43,604 nt of DNA from Candidatus Gastranaerophilales bacterium (lineage in GTDB: Bacteria > Cyanobacteriota > Vampirovibrionia > Gastranaerophilales > Gastranaerophilaceae): assembly GCA_944323285.1 (NCBI GenBank), contig CALURV010000026.1:1-43604 (forward strand), read 5' to 3'. The stretch's first letter is position 1; each line of letters begins with the position of its first letter. The notes under the pieces were generated by a model. That model was not told the DNA's origin. It saw nothing but the letters and a program-made list of their open reading frames with translations, and searched no databases. The position numbers and the translations under genes are program-made. This document shows positions 1 to 7,375 of this stretch, in pieces.

Positions 1-110
1 CCTTTTGATAGACATAACTCATTAGCTTCATCTAAAGATTTAAAGCCATATTCTTTTAGAACTTTGTCTATAGTTTTTTGACGTCTATCTTGTCCTTCAA
101 ATTTTGCCAT
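1..110 (-). CDS. GGGtGRT protein, N-terminal part (cut by window edge)
   Basis: Only the first 36 or so codons lie in the window; the gene continues beyond position 1. The visible N-terminus reads MAKFEGQDRRQKTIDKVL and continues with LDEANELC, which I recognise as the start of the GGGtGRT family, proteins of unknown biochemical role usually encoded next to a NifU-like Fe-S scaffold. The neighbouring upstream gene is exactly such a scaffold, 39 bases away on the same strand, which supports the call. An AAGGAAA ribosome binding site lies about 8 bases before the ATG. The family's Gly-rich signature is outside the window, so the assignment rests on the N-terminus and on context. Confidence 0.75.
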   Translation of the reverse strand, partial: MAKFEGQDRRQKTIDKVLKEYGFKSLDEANELCLSK

Positions 111-149
111 AGTTTTATTTCCTTATTTTAATTAGTTATACAAATTCAA

Positions 150-842
150 TTATTGCTTACGAGGGTCTATTGTTTTAACAGCATCAGCAAATCTGCCGTA
201 TGTACCAATATTCTTTTCATAAGCTTCTTTTGGATCTTTTCCTGCTTTAATAGCATCCATAACTTTACCCAAGTTAACAAACTTGTATCCGATAACTTCG
301 TCATTCTTATCTAAACCAAGTTCTAAAATATAACCTTCTGCAAGTTCTAAATATCTAACACCTTTTTGTTTTGTAGAGTGAATTGTACCGACTTGAGAAC
401 GAAGACCTTTTCCTAAATCTTCTAAACCTGCACCTATTGGAAGTCCACCTTCAGAGAACGCTGTTTGAGTTCTTCCATATACTTTTTGTAAGAATAATTC
501 TCTCATTGCAACATTTATAGCATCACAAACCAAGTCTGTATTTAAAGCTTCCAATATTGTTTTTCCCGGAAGAATTTCGCCAGCCATTGCTGCTGAGTGA
601 GTCATACCAGAACAACCTAAAGTTTCTACTAAAGCTTCCTGTATAACACCTTCTTTAACATTTAATGTTAACTTACAAGTACCTTGTTGCGGAGCACAAC
701 ATCCGCAGCCGTGAGTTAAACCTGAAATATCTTTAATTTCTTTGCACTTTGTCCATTCTCCCTCTTGAGGAATTGGAGCAGGCACACCTTTTACACCTCT
801 TTTTACACAACACTGATTTTCTATTTCATGTGTAACTTGCAT
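150..842 (-). CDS. NifU-like iron-sulfur cluster assembly scaffold
   Basis: A 230-residue protein of the NifU-like scaffold type found beside GGGtGRT genes in anaerobes. It is cysteine-rich in the first half: a Cys-Cys pair at residues 11-12, HGCGCCAPQQGTC near residues 44-56 and LGCSGMTHS near 76-84, the last being the NifU/IscU-like cysteine loop. The expected role is to hold a nascent Fe-S cluster for transfer to apoproteins in the cytoplasm; this is family knowledge, not shown here. The start is secure because AGGAGG precedes the ATG by 5 bases. It is the first gene of a probable two-gene unit with the GGGtGRT gene downstream. A TATAAT-like -10 box on this strand at 911-916 could serve it, but I see no convincing -35. 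Confidence 0.8.
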   Translation of the reverse strand: MQVTHEIENQCCVKRGVKGVPAPIPQEGEWTKCKEIKDISGLTHGCGCCAPQQGTCKLTLNVKEGVIQEALVETLGCSGMTHSAAMAGEILPGKTILEALNTDLVCDAINVAMRELFLQKVYGRTQTAFSEGGLPIGAGLEDLGKGLRSQVGTIHSTKQKGVRYLELAEGYILELGLDKNDEVIGYKFVNLGKVMDAIKAGKDPKEAYEKNIGTYGRFADAVKTIDPRKQ

Positions 843-1003
843 ATTACCTCCTGTTTCTATTATCCGTAATGTTTATTAATTACACTCTAACCTACTATTG
901 GCTACTAAAAATTATATTTTAAACAAAAATAATTGTATACATTTACAATATACATTTATTAATATAATACAGTTTTACTTATTAATTATAAATAATAAAA
1001 AAA

Positions 1004-1042
1004 GCATAAAGAAAAACGGCATTGTGCCGTTTTTCTTTATGC
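1004..1042 (-). terminator. Rho-independent terminator of the transglycosylase gene
   Basis: A perfect 18-bp inverted repeat (1004-1021 and 1025-1042) with a 3-base loop TTG. On the minus strand it is followed by a T-rich run (complement of the A-run at 997-1003). The stem overlaps the TAA stop codon and last Ala codon of the gene ending at 1037. It could also act weakly for transcription from the other side. Confidence 0.9.
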
Positions 1043-3262
1043 TAAACCATATTTTGCCAATACTTCCTGGTATTTATTAGCGACCCTGTTACTAAGCTCT
1101 GTTTTAGTTATATTCCCGTCACCATTAGCATCAAGACCCGAATTTGCATTATAATATACGGATGTCGAGCTGTCAGATGAAGAACATAATACTTCTCTAT
1201 TTAAGAATGCAGGTAAGAAACATAATGTATACAAGTCACCACCTGACAATCTTTGACCTGAACCGCCAGTCCAATTAGTAAAATATTGTTCAACATAATC
1301 TAATTGTTCAATAGCACTCATATTAAGCAGCTCTTCTGTTGTTGTACCTAAAGATCTTGCAGTTGATGGCATAAATTGAATCAAGCCTGTTGCACCGCCA
1401 TTATTATTATAAGCTGCAGGATTAATACCCGATTCACTTTGCATCATGCCTATTAAGTCTTTCGGATCACAATTTATATTCTTTGCGACTTCTTCAAGTT
1501 TAGCGCAGAAACCATTTCCCAGTTTTGCATCTAACTGAGCTACCAATTCATCAGGTAAACTTCCACTGTAATGTGAATTATCTGATTCTGTTTCTTCAGC
1601 TTCTTTTGTTCTAATTAATTTATTTACTTCATCTAATCCATTTAAAGCTTCTGTTAATTCTTCTTGGGCAGTTGGCAGTTTATCTCTTAATTCATTGAGT
1701 TCCTGCTCTACTGCCTTAAATTCTTCAAGTGCTTTTACAACAGGACTATTAGGATCATTTTGACAAACTTCTAAAATTTCTTTTTCTATGTCTTCCTTTT
1801 CTTCTTTAAGGACATCAAGTTCTTCTTCTTTTCCTTTCAATTGATCTTTCAATCCTTCTGTGCCGCCACCACCATTTAATAATTTATCTAAACGATCACA
1901 CTCTTGTTCATCAGCTGGAATTGTTGTATTCTCCAGTTCATCTATTTGTTCTTGCAGTTCTTGTTTTGCTTGATCTATTTTTCTTTGTTCTTCAGGATCA
2001 TCTGACGATACACCTTCATACGAAGATAATGCACTCTTCAAAGAAGATAATGTTTTATTATCAGCATCAAGTTTATCATTTGCTTTATTTAATGAAACTT
2101 CGGTTTCTGCTATCTGGGAATTTAAAGAATCAATTTCACCGGTTGTTGATTCAATTGCTTTTAGATTTTCTTCTCTTCTTTGTTTTAGTTCATCACTTAT
2201 ATTCTCATCATTTTCTACAGCTTCATCATAAGCTTCTTTGGCATCTTTATATTTTCCACCTTCAATTTCATCAATATCAGAAAGAATTGTATCAACATTT
2301 TCTTTCGCATTATCAGCATTAGTTTGTCTTGTTGTTTGTTCTTGTTTTAACTGTTCTAAATTCATATTATTTATATTCGATGGGGTTGTATTATTCATTC
2401 CTGTAGTTCCTGAACTTGTTCCACCACTTGAAGTTCTTCCTGTTGAACTCAAATTTTGAGTAGGATTAGATGTTTGCCTAGCAGAAATATTATCATTTCC
2501 TCCAATACTTTCAGCAGCAACCGTTTCAGGAATTTCATCAACAGATAAAGCATTTTCCGGAAGTTTTATATCATATTGAAAAGTACCATCTTTTATGGCT
2601 TGAAGAGCTTCTTCCAACGCTTCATAGCTTAATTCTTCACCATCTCCTTGAACAAAGCTTTCAAATAATTCTTTTTCAAAATCACTTATCTCTCCATCAC
2701 CATCTATATCAAGATATTCTAAAGCTTCTTCACTGCTATATATTGTTTCCAATATCCCATCTAATTCGCTATTTTCGCCACCTTTAATGTCTTTTATTCC
2801 TTGTGCGATTCCATCAAATATTGTTTCGTAACTATCTGGATTTTCTTTCATTAAAGCATCAACAGAATCTAGAAATGCTGTTATTTCATCAACATCAATA
2901 GTATCATTTGAATTTGTATTAATAGCATCAAATAAATCTGCATCACTATTAAATGCATCAGTTAGTGCAGTCGCTATAAAAGTATCGTTAATTGGATTTT
3001 CTGGATTATTATCAATTGTTGTATCATCTTCTTTAGGTTCTGTTTCACCTGATGTAAGCATTTCTTTTATATCATTTATACTTTTAGAAAATATAGAAAC
3101 ATCAGCATATCCACCATCTACAAGATATTTCTGAAAATCAGAACTGTACATAAATATACTAAGTTCCGGGCTATATAACTCTATTTTCGACGAAACATCT
3201 TCGCCATATTTATTTATTAGATAATCAATAAAACCAGTTTGTATTTCAGAAATATTTCCCAT
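1037..3262 (-). CDS. EF-hand, coiled-coil and SLT lytic transglycosylase domain protein
   Basis: A 741-residue modular protein. Residues about 100-210 hold EF-hand-like calcium loops (NTNSNDTIDVDE near 120, DIDGDGEISDFE near 187). Residues about 290-570 are a long Gln/Glu/Lys-rich coiled coil. Residues about 590-690 are a soluble-lytic-transglycosylase domain with the catalytic Glu in MMQSESGINPAAYN and the GLIQFMPSTA motif. A final EF-hand loop, DANGDGNITKTE, lies near 709. Such domains cleave the MurNAc-GlcNAc bond of peptidoglycan with 1,6-anhydro product formation. There is no signal peptide: the N-terminus is MGNISEIQTGFIDYLI, so export, if any, is not by a recognisable Sec signal. Calcium control of the enzyme is inference. 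Single-gene unit with its own terminator. Confidence 0.85.
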   Translation of the reverse strand: MGNISEIQTGFIDYLINKYGEDVSSKIELYSPELSIFMYSSDFQKYLVDGGYADVSIFSKSINDIKEMLTSGETEPKEDDTTIDNNPENPINDTFIATALTDAFNSDADLFDAINTNSNDTIDVDEITAFLDSVDALMKENPDSYETIFDGIAQGIKDIKGGENSELDGILETIYSSEEALEYLDIDGDGEISDFEKELFESFVQGDGEELSYEALEEALQAIKDGTFQYDIKLPENALSVDEIPETVAAESIGGNDNISARQTSNPTQNLSSTGRTSSGGTSSGTTGMNNTTPSNINNMNLEQLKQEQTTRQTNADNAKENVDTILSDIDEIEGGKYKDAKEAYDEAVENDENISDELKQRREENLKAIESTTGEIDSLNSQIAETEVSLNKANDKLDADNKTLSSLKSALSSYEGVSSDDPEEQRKIDQAKQELQEQIDELENTTIPADEQECDRLDKLLNGGGGTEGLKDQLKGKEEELDVLKEEKEDIEKEILEVCQNDPNSPVVKALEEFKAVEQELNELRDKLPTAQEELTEALNGLDEVNKLIRTKEAEETESDNSHYSGSLPDELVAQLDAKLGNGFCAKLEEVAKNINCDPKDLIGMMQSESGINPAAYNNNGGATGLIQFMPSTARSLGTTTEELLNMSAIEQLDYVEQYFTNWTGGSGQRLSGGDLYTLCFLPAFLNREVLCSSSDSSTSVYYNANSGLDANGDGNITKTELSNRVANKYQEVLAKYGLA

Positions 3263-3357
3263 AACTCACCTTTTTCTTTTTACATTTTATTTATCGGCAA
3301 ATTATTTATAAACTTAAATTTAATAATTTAAATCTATTAACTTTTGTTATCTTTATT

Positions 3358-3387
3358 TTGTTACTAATTAATTTTTGTTAATATATT
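3358..3387 (+). promoter_or_regulatory. Candidate sigma70-type promoter of the broken SGNH gene
   Basis: TTGTTA at 3358-3363, an 18-base spacer and TATATT at 3382-3387. The -10 box ends 6 bases before the TTG at 3394, so a transcript would begin at or near that start codon. The region is very AT-rich and chance matches are likely. Confidence 0.3.
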
Positions 3388-3393
3388 TTAAGA

Positions 3394-4383
3394 TTGTTTG
3401 ATTATATAGATATAGACCATTACTCTTTTATAAACAATTATGTAATGATAAATGAAAAAAAGTTTAATTGTTTTTTTAATATTGTATTTATTTTAATAAT
3501 TTTTATGTTTGCAAATTTTGCTATTTTTTACCTCGTAATAACAAAAAATTATACAAATCCAAATATAAAAGACATAATATTAGAGTACAAAAATTTTCTA
3601 TCAAGAGATATTAGTTATAAAGATTCTTTTGAAAATTTAATTCTATCAAAAAATATAAGAAAAGTAGAAAATAAATATTCAAAAGAAAAACCAGTATTAA
3701 TATTTGGATGTTCTTTTGCAGAAGGTTTAGGATTAAAAGATAATGAAACTATTTCATATAAATTAGGGGAAATGACCTCTCGACCAATTTATAATAGGGG
3801 TATTAGCGGTACGGGAGTTCAACATATGCTATTTCAGCTAAAAAACGAAGAATTTTATAAAATTGTACCAAAACCTGAGTACATTATATATGTATTCATG
3901 GATGGACATACTCAACGTATATTCACTCCTGTATCATTATCTTATAATAATTGTTATACAGCTTTTTATAAAAAAAGGGGGGGGAATGAATTCAAACTTA
4001 AGAAAAGAAACTTTTTCTCAGATAAAATAATTATAAAACATTATATATCCAATCAGCTGACTTGGAATTTTTTAAACAGAATCAATAATTACAATGATTT
4101 TACTGAAAGATTATTAATTGACTACATTCAAGAATCAAGAAAAGAAGCAGAAAAACACTGAGAAAAAGACTTAAAATTTGTTGTAATTTTTTATAGAGAT
4201 CCAATAAGACAAGAAACAATAAAAAAATTAGATAATCTAGGATATATAATTATTACAAAAAAGGATTTTAAAATTAATGTATGGGATAAAAAATTTAAAA
4301 TTTCAGAAACAGATGAACATCCAAACGGACTTGCTTGGGATTATATAGTACCTGTAATAGTCAAAAAATTAAATTTAATCTAA
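3394..4383 (+). pseudogene. SGNH-hydrolase-like membrane-anchored protein, interrupted by in-frame TGA
   Basis: The first 255 codons read to a TGA at 4159-4161; the same frame then continues for 73 sense codons to a TAA at 4381-4383. The continuation aligns by eye with the C-terminus of the paralogue at 6431-7339: the strand after the stop (KDLKFVVIFYRD) matches PDVKFIVLDMED, and the end carries TDEHPNGLAWDYI with the His-Pro expected near the catalytic His. The N-terminal part has a membrane segment (about residues 24-47), the nucleophile motif FGCSFAEG (paralogue GCCMTYG) and an NRGISGTGVQHMLFQL block. A one-base change (TGG to TGA) could explain the stop. The start may be TTG 3394 or ATG 3445; neither has a Shine-Dalgarno. 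The gene also contains an A7G8 tract. It may still give a truncated protein lacking the C-terminal His. Confidence 0.8.
3970..3984 (+). repeat. A7G8 homopolymer tract inside the SGNH-like gene
   Basis: Seven A (3970-3976) followed by eight G (3977-3984), reading Lys-Lys-Arg-Gly-Gly in the coding frame. It is the longest G run I see in this AT-rich window. Poly-G tracts in AT-rich genomes are known slipped-strand mispairing sites in surface genes (for example in Campylobacter). The present tract length keeps the gene in frame across it. Confidence 0.85.
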
Positions 4384-4406
4384 ATAATTAACAAAAAGGA
4401 GCATAA

Positions 4407-5264
4407 ATGAAAGTTAAACATCCATTTTTTATATCAATATTTATTTTATCATTTTTCATAATAAATAAAGTTTTTGCGGAATATAATTCTTATGGAAATT
4501 TTTATAATAACGAACAAAATATAGAAGTAGCACAACCAATACCATTAAGTTATAAAAGCAAACAAGAAATTTATAACCTTAGAAAAAATGCTGTTAAAAA
4601 ATCAATCTTTAATTCTGAATACTATGAACCTTCTGAAGAAGTATTTGGACAAATTGAAGATGGAAAACCTTGGGTTAGTATGAACAGCTGTCTTTCTATG
4701 GACAATCAGAAAAGTATTATAACAGGAGCTTCTGAAGAAGCTAGATTTATTTTAAATCCATCTGCTTTAGTTCAGATAAACTTTCCTTTTTCAAATTGGT
4801 GTGAACAAGGACAATTTAAACCATATTTGCATTTAAAAAATATAAAATACATAAAAGACAAAAACGAAGTAATCGTTATATATGAAAAATTAAATCAAGA
4901 TACACTTTCAAATAACAGTTATTTTTCATTTTGCGGAATTAATGCAAGAGATTTAGGTTATAAATATGCATATGTAGATCCTCAAAAATCAACATATGAT
5001 TTGCAGTTTGTTAATACTTCAAATATAAGTAACAGAATTGTAGAATTTCAAGATTTCTTACACACCGGAGGTTCTTGCAGACATGAAGGTGGATGCAATA
5101 ATGCTTCACCTGCGCAGCCAATGTTAGATTTTGAAAATTCGCACAGAGCTAATACGCCTTATGAATACAACAAAGAAATTTATATAAAACTATGGAAAAA
5201 TAAGCCATCATCACCAAATGAAAGACCTGATATTGTGGAAAGAATAATAATAGAAAAGGCTTAG
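4407..5264 (+). CDS. Secreted protein of unknown function
   Basis: A 285-residue protein I do not recognise. It begins with a clear Sec signal peptide (hydrophobic stretch residues 6-19, likely cleavage after NKVFA at residue 24). The mature part is hydrophilic and has several cysteines (MNSCLSM, SNWCEQG, FSFCGIN, GGSCRHEGGC), consistent with an extracytoplasmic disulfide-bonded or metal-binding domain; the GGSCRHEGGCNN stretch near residue 225 is the most distinctive part. AAGGAG precedes the ATG by 6 bases. It lies 23 bases after the interrupted SGNH-like gene on the same strand and could be cotranscribed with it, suggesting a role in the same surface process; that is inference. Confidence 0.7.
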   Translation: MKVKHPFFISIFILSFFIINKVFAEYNSYGNFYNNEQNIEVAQPIPLSYKSKQEIYNLRKNAVKKSIFNSEYYEPSEEVFGQIEDGKPWVSMNSCLSMDNQKSIITGASEEARFILNPSALVQINFPFSNWCEQGQFKPYLHLKNIKYIKDKNEVIVIYEKLNQDTLSNNSYFSFCGINARDLGYKYAYVDPQKSTYDLQFVNTSNISNRIVEFQDFLHTGGSCRHEGGCNNASPAQPMLDFENSHRANTPYEYNKEIYIKLWKNKPSSPNERPDIVERIIIEKA

Positions 5265-5353
5265 AAGTTAACTATTCCCAAGACTAAATATATTATCAGA
5301 TTAACTATATAAACTTAGTTCGTTTTGTATATATTCAGAAATTTTTTCCAATG

Positions 5354-6427
5354 TCATTTATCTTTTCTTCTTTTGAAATAATTAATATAATTACTTATAA
5401 CTTGTTTTTTCCCAATATAATCAAGAGTTAAAAGATGTGGTGGCAAACTATTCATATACTCTTTTAACAAGTCATTTTTTAGTATTTTTACAAAATTATT
5501 ATAATGTCTATGAAATGGAGAAAATATTTCATATTCAATTTTTTCTGAAGCATACTCAGCACCAGAATTATAATTAATTAATGAAAATGACGGTCTTGCA
5601 AAAAATCTTTTTGTTAAATTTATAAACAAAAGAATATCTTTATAATTTAATGAACAAATCACAAACATTATTTCAAAATTTTTGATTTTATTATCCTTTT
5701 TTAATCTTTTTATATATTCAAGATTCTCTATAACTTTATTAAAATTATCTCTTCTAAATATTTTTTTATATGTCTCTCTGGTAGCAGAATGAAGTGAAAC
5801 ATGTATAGTATTAATTTTATTCTCTATCCCTAAACTCTTAATGTTTTTTTCATTAAATGAAACTCCATTTGTTATTAAGTTAAACTCAAGATTTTCATTA
5901 ATTTCTAACATTTTGCTTATCATATTACGTGAAAATTTTCCATCTAGAAATTCACCAGCATGATTTAATTCAACAATACGCACATATTTTATAATCGGAA
6001 GTATTTTTTCTTCAAATACATTAGTCCATTTTTCAACTTCTTCCTTAGACATCATTGATACTTCATCTCGGCAAAAAACACATTTTTGATTACAGGAACA
6101 ATCAAATGCAAAATAAATTAATTTGGGATAATCTTTTGTATATTCTTCTAACTCTTCAGGAACTTTAAACCCATAAGATTCAATAGCGTTTACTCCAAAT
6201 TTTAAACACAATTCCGTTTTACAATAAGAATAATCATTTTTAGAAAGAATATTCTTTCTAATCTTCCTAATCTCATTCCCATTCCATATTTCATCAAATG
6301 ATTTTTCGAAAATATTTCCCAATGAAATTTTATGAAAATTACTTGTACAGATATAGCAGTTACCACTATTTTCAATTCTTAGCATATTCCAAGGGGCTAT
6401 ACAAATATCAGAATTTAAGAGCACCAT
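5354..6427 (-). CDS. Radical SAM protein with N-terminal SPASM-like cysteine region
   Basis: A 357-residue radical SAM enzyme. The [4Fe-4S]/SAM motif CNQKCVFC (CxxxCxxC) lies near residue 115. Ahead of it is an auxiliary-cluster-like region: CIAPWNML near residues 9-16, CYICTSN near 24-30, a GNIFEKSFDEIWNG block and YCKTEL-C near 67-73. This resembles a SPASM region placed before rather than after the core. Such enzymes modify peptides, sugars or lipids by radical chemistry; the substrate cannot be told. Its ATG follows the stop of the upstream SGNH-like gene by only 3 bases, so the two are translationally coupled and probably work on the same polymer or surface molecule. It stops at TGA; 13 further sense codons in frame are not obviously conserved. 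Confidence 0.8.
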   Translation of the reverse strand: MVLLNSDICIAPWNMLRIENSGNCYICTSNFHKISLGNIFEKSFDEIWNGNEIRKIRKNILSKNDYSYCKTELCLKFGVNAIESYGFKVPEELEEYTKDYPKLIYFAFDCSCNQKCVFCRDEVSMMSKEEVEKWTNVFEEKILPIIKYVRIVELNHAGEFLDGKFSRNMISKMLEINENLEFNLITNGVSFNEKNIKSLGIENKINTIHVSLHSATRETYKKIFRRDNFNKVIENLEYIKRLKKDNKIKNFEIMFVICSLNYKDILLFINLTKRFFARPSFSLINYNSGAEYASEKIEYEIFSPFHRHYNNFVKILKNDLLKEYMNSLPPHLLTLDYIGKKQVISNYINYFKRRKDK

Positions 6428-6430
6428 TTT

Positions 6431-7243
6431 TTAATTAAATTCCTTAACTATATTTGGTAAAACCAATTTCCAATATTCTGAAGATGGATGAGCAAACTCA
6501 TCACTCCAATATTTTTTGTCAAGTTCCCATATTGTTTTACCATCAGTATATTTTGTTAAATCAATTAATTTTATACCTTGACTATTTAACTCTTTGTTTT
6601 CTGTTCTATCACTATCATCATAAAGCTCACCTATATCTTCCATATCCAAGACAATAAATTTAACATCAGGATACAATTCCTTCGCTTTCTTATATGATTC
6701 TAGTATATAAAAATCAACCAATTTTTTATCAAAATGATTTCTACTATAAAGAGATTTCACTGTATATAAAATTAATGACCTATTTAATAAAGAATTTAAA
6801 CTTTTTACTAACTTCCCATTTTTTATTTTATATGTTAGATAATAAGGTTCATTTGCACTACAATTTGAATATATACGTCTATAATGATCTCTAATTATTG
6901 TATAAACGATATAATCAGGTTTTACTTTTATCTCTTGAGGAAATTTAGAATCAGTTAATTGGTAAAACATATGTTGGAGACCCCATCCTGGAGTTCCTCT
7001 ATTTATAACAGTCATACCAGTATACTTGTTTAACATAGCAGACAAAGTATCTTTATCTTCTACAGCCACTCCATAAGTCATACAACAACCAAAAGTTACT
7101 ATTACTCCTTTTTTAGGACCATAAGAAGTTGGACGAAATTCCTGAAAAAATACTCCGTTCTTATACAAATCTTCAAACTTTTCTGTTGAAAATACATAAG
7201 TAAAATTGGGATCTTCTTTATGTAAGAAATAATACGAAGCCAC
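6431..7243 (-). CDS. SGNH-hydrolase-like protein with Cys at the nucleophile position; 5' end disrupted
   Basis: A paralogue of the interrupted gene at 3394-4383. The open part, from GTG 7243, gives 270 residues. The nucleophile motif reads TFGCCMTYG, with Cys54 where the paralogue has Ser (TGT versus TCT, one base). The block NRGTPGWGLQHMFYQL and the terminal DEFAHPSSEYW (His252) match the paralogue. The GTG has no good ribosome site. The open frame runs further upstream and encodes a membrane anchor (NIIIILFIVVIAEV) but meets a TAA; beyond it, still in frame, is ATG 7339 followed by RKKIKIVLV. Removing one copy each of the 16-bp and 11-bp repeats in between restores one continuous anchor. 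The gene is therefore either off, decayed, or starting at a non-ATG codon. The radical SAM gene follows by 3 bases. Confidence 0.75.
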   Translation of the reverse strand: MASYYFLHKEDPNFTYVFSTEKFEDLYKNGVFFQEFRPTSYGPKKGVIVTFGCCMTYGVAVEDKDTLSAMLNKYTGMTVINRGTPGWGLQHMFYQLTDSKFPQEIKVKPDYIVYTIIRDHYRRIYSNCSANEPYYLTYKIKNGKLVKSLNSLLNRSLILYTVKSLYSRNHFDKKLVDFYILESYKKAKELYPDVKFIVLDMEDIGELYDDSDRTENKELNSQGIKLIDLTKYTDGKTIWELDKKYWSDEFAHPSSEYWKLVLPNIVKEFN

Positions 7244-7262
7244 TTCAGCTATTACAACAATG

Positions 7263-7323
7263 AATAATATTATAATAATATTATAATAATATTAACTAAT
7301 ACTATTTTTAACTAATACTATTT
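7263..7323. repeat. Two short tandem duplications at the 5' end of the SGNH-like gene
   Basis: Two exact copies of a 16-bp unit (7292-7307 and 7308-7323) adjoin two exact copies of an 11-bp unit (7272-7282 and 7283-7293), with 9 bases of a third 11-mer at 7263-7271. The extra copies add 16 + 11 = 27 bases, nine codons, but place a TAA in the reading frame between the ATG at 7339 and the membrane segment. Confidence 0.9.
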
Positions 7324-7346
7324 TAATTTTCTTTCTCATAATTCAA

Positions 7347-7355
7347 ATTATATCA
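7347..7355 (-). promoter_or_regulatory. Extended -10 promoter element before the SGNH-like gene
   Basis: On the minus strand this reads TGATATAAT, a perfect extended -10 element. Seven bases separate it from ATG 7339, so the transcript would start at or within a base of the ATG (leaderless). No Shine-Dalgarno is present. Confidence 0.5.
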
Positions 7356-7375
7356 CAATACATTCTTTATAGCTA

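Noticed and set aside
898-1080. Plus-strand 60-codon open frame
   Set aside because: AT-rich, no ribosome site, and it overlaps the terminator hairpin at 1004-1042.
4159-4161. TGA recoded as Trp or Gly (alternative genetic code)
   Set aside because: TGA is clearly used as a stop in the ATGA overlaps at 27150-27153 and 28462-28465, and TGG codes Trp normally. A single nonsense mutation is simpler.
5312-5353. Read-through extension of the radical SAM protein past its TGA (13 sense codons)
   Set aside because: Thirteen AT-rich codons with no resemblance to a conserved end; TGA is a normal stop here.
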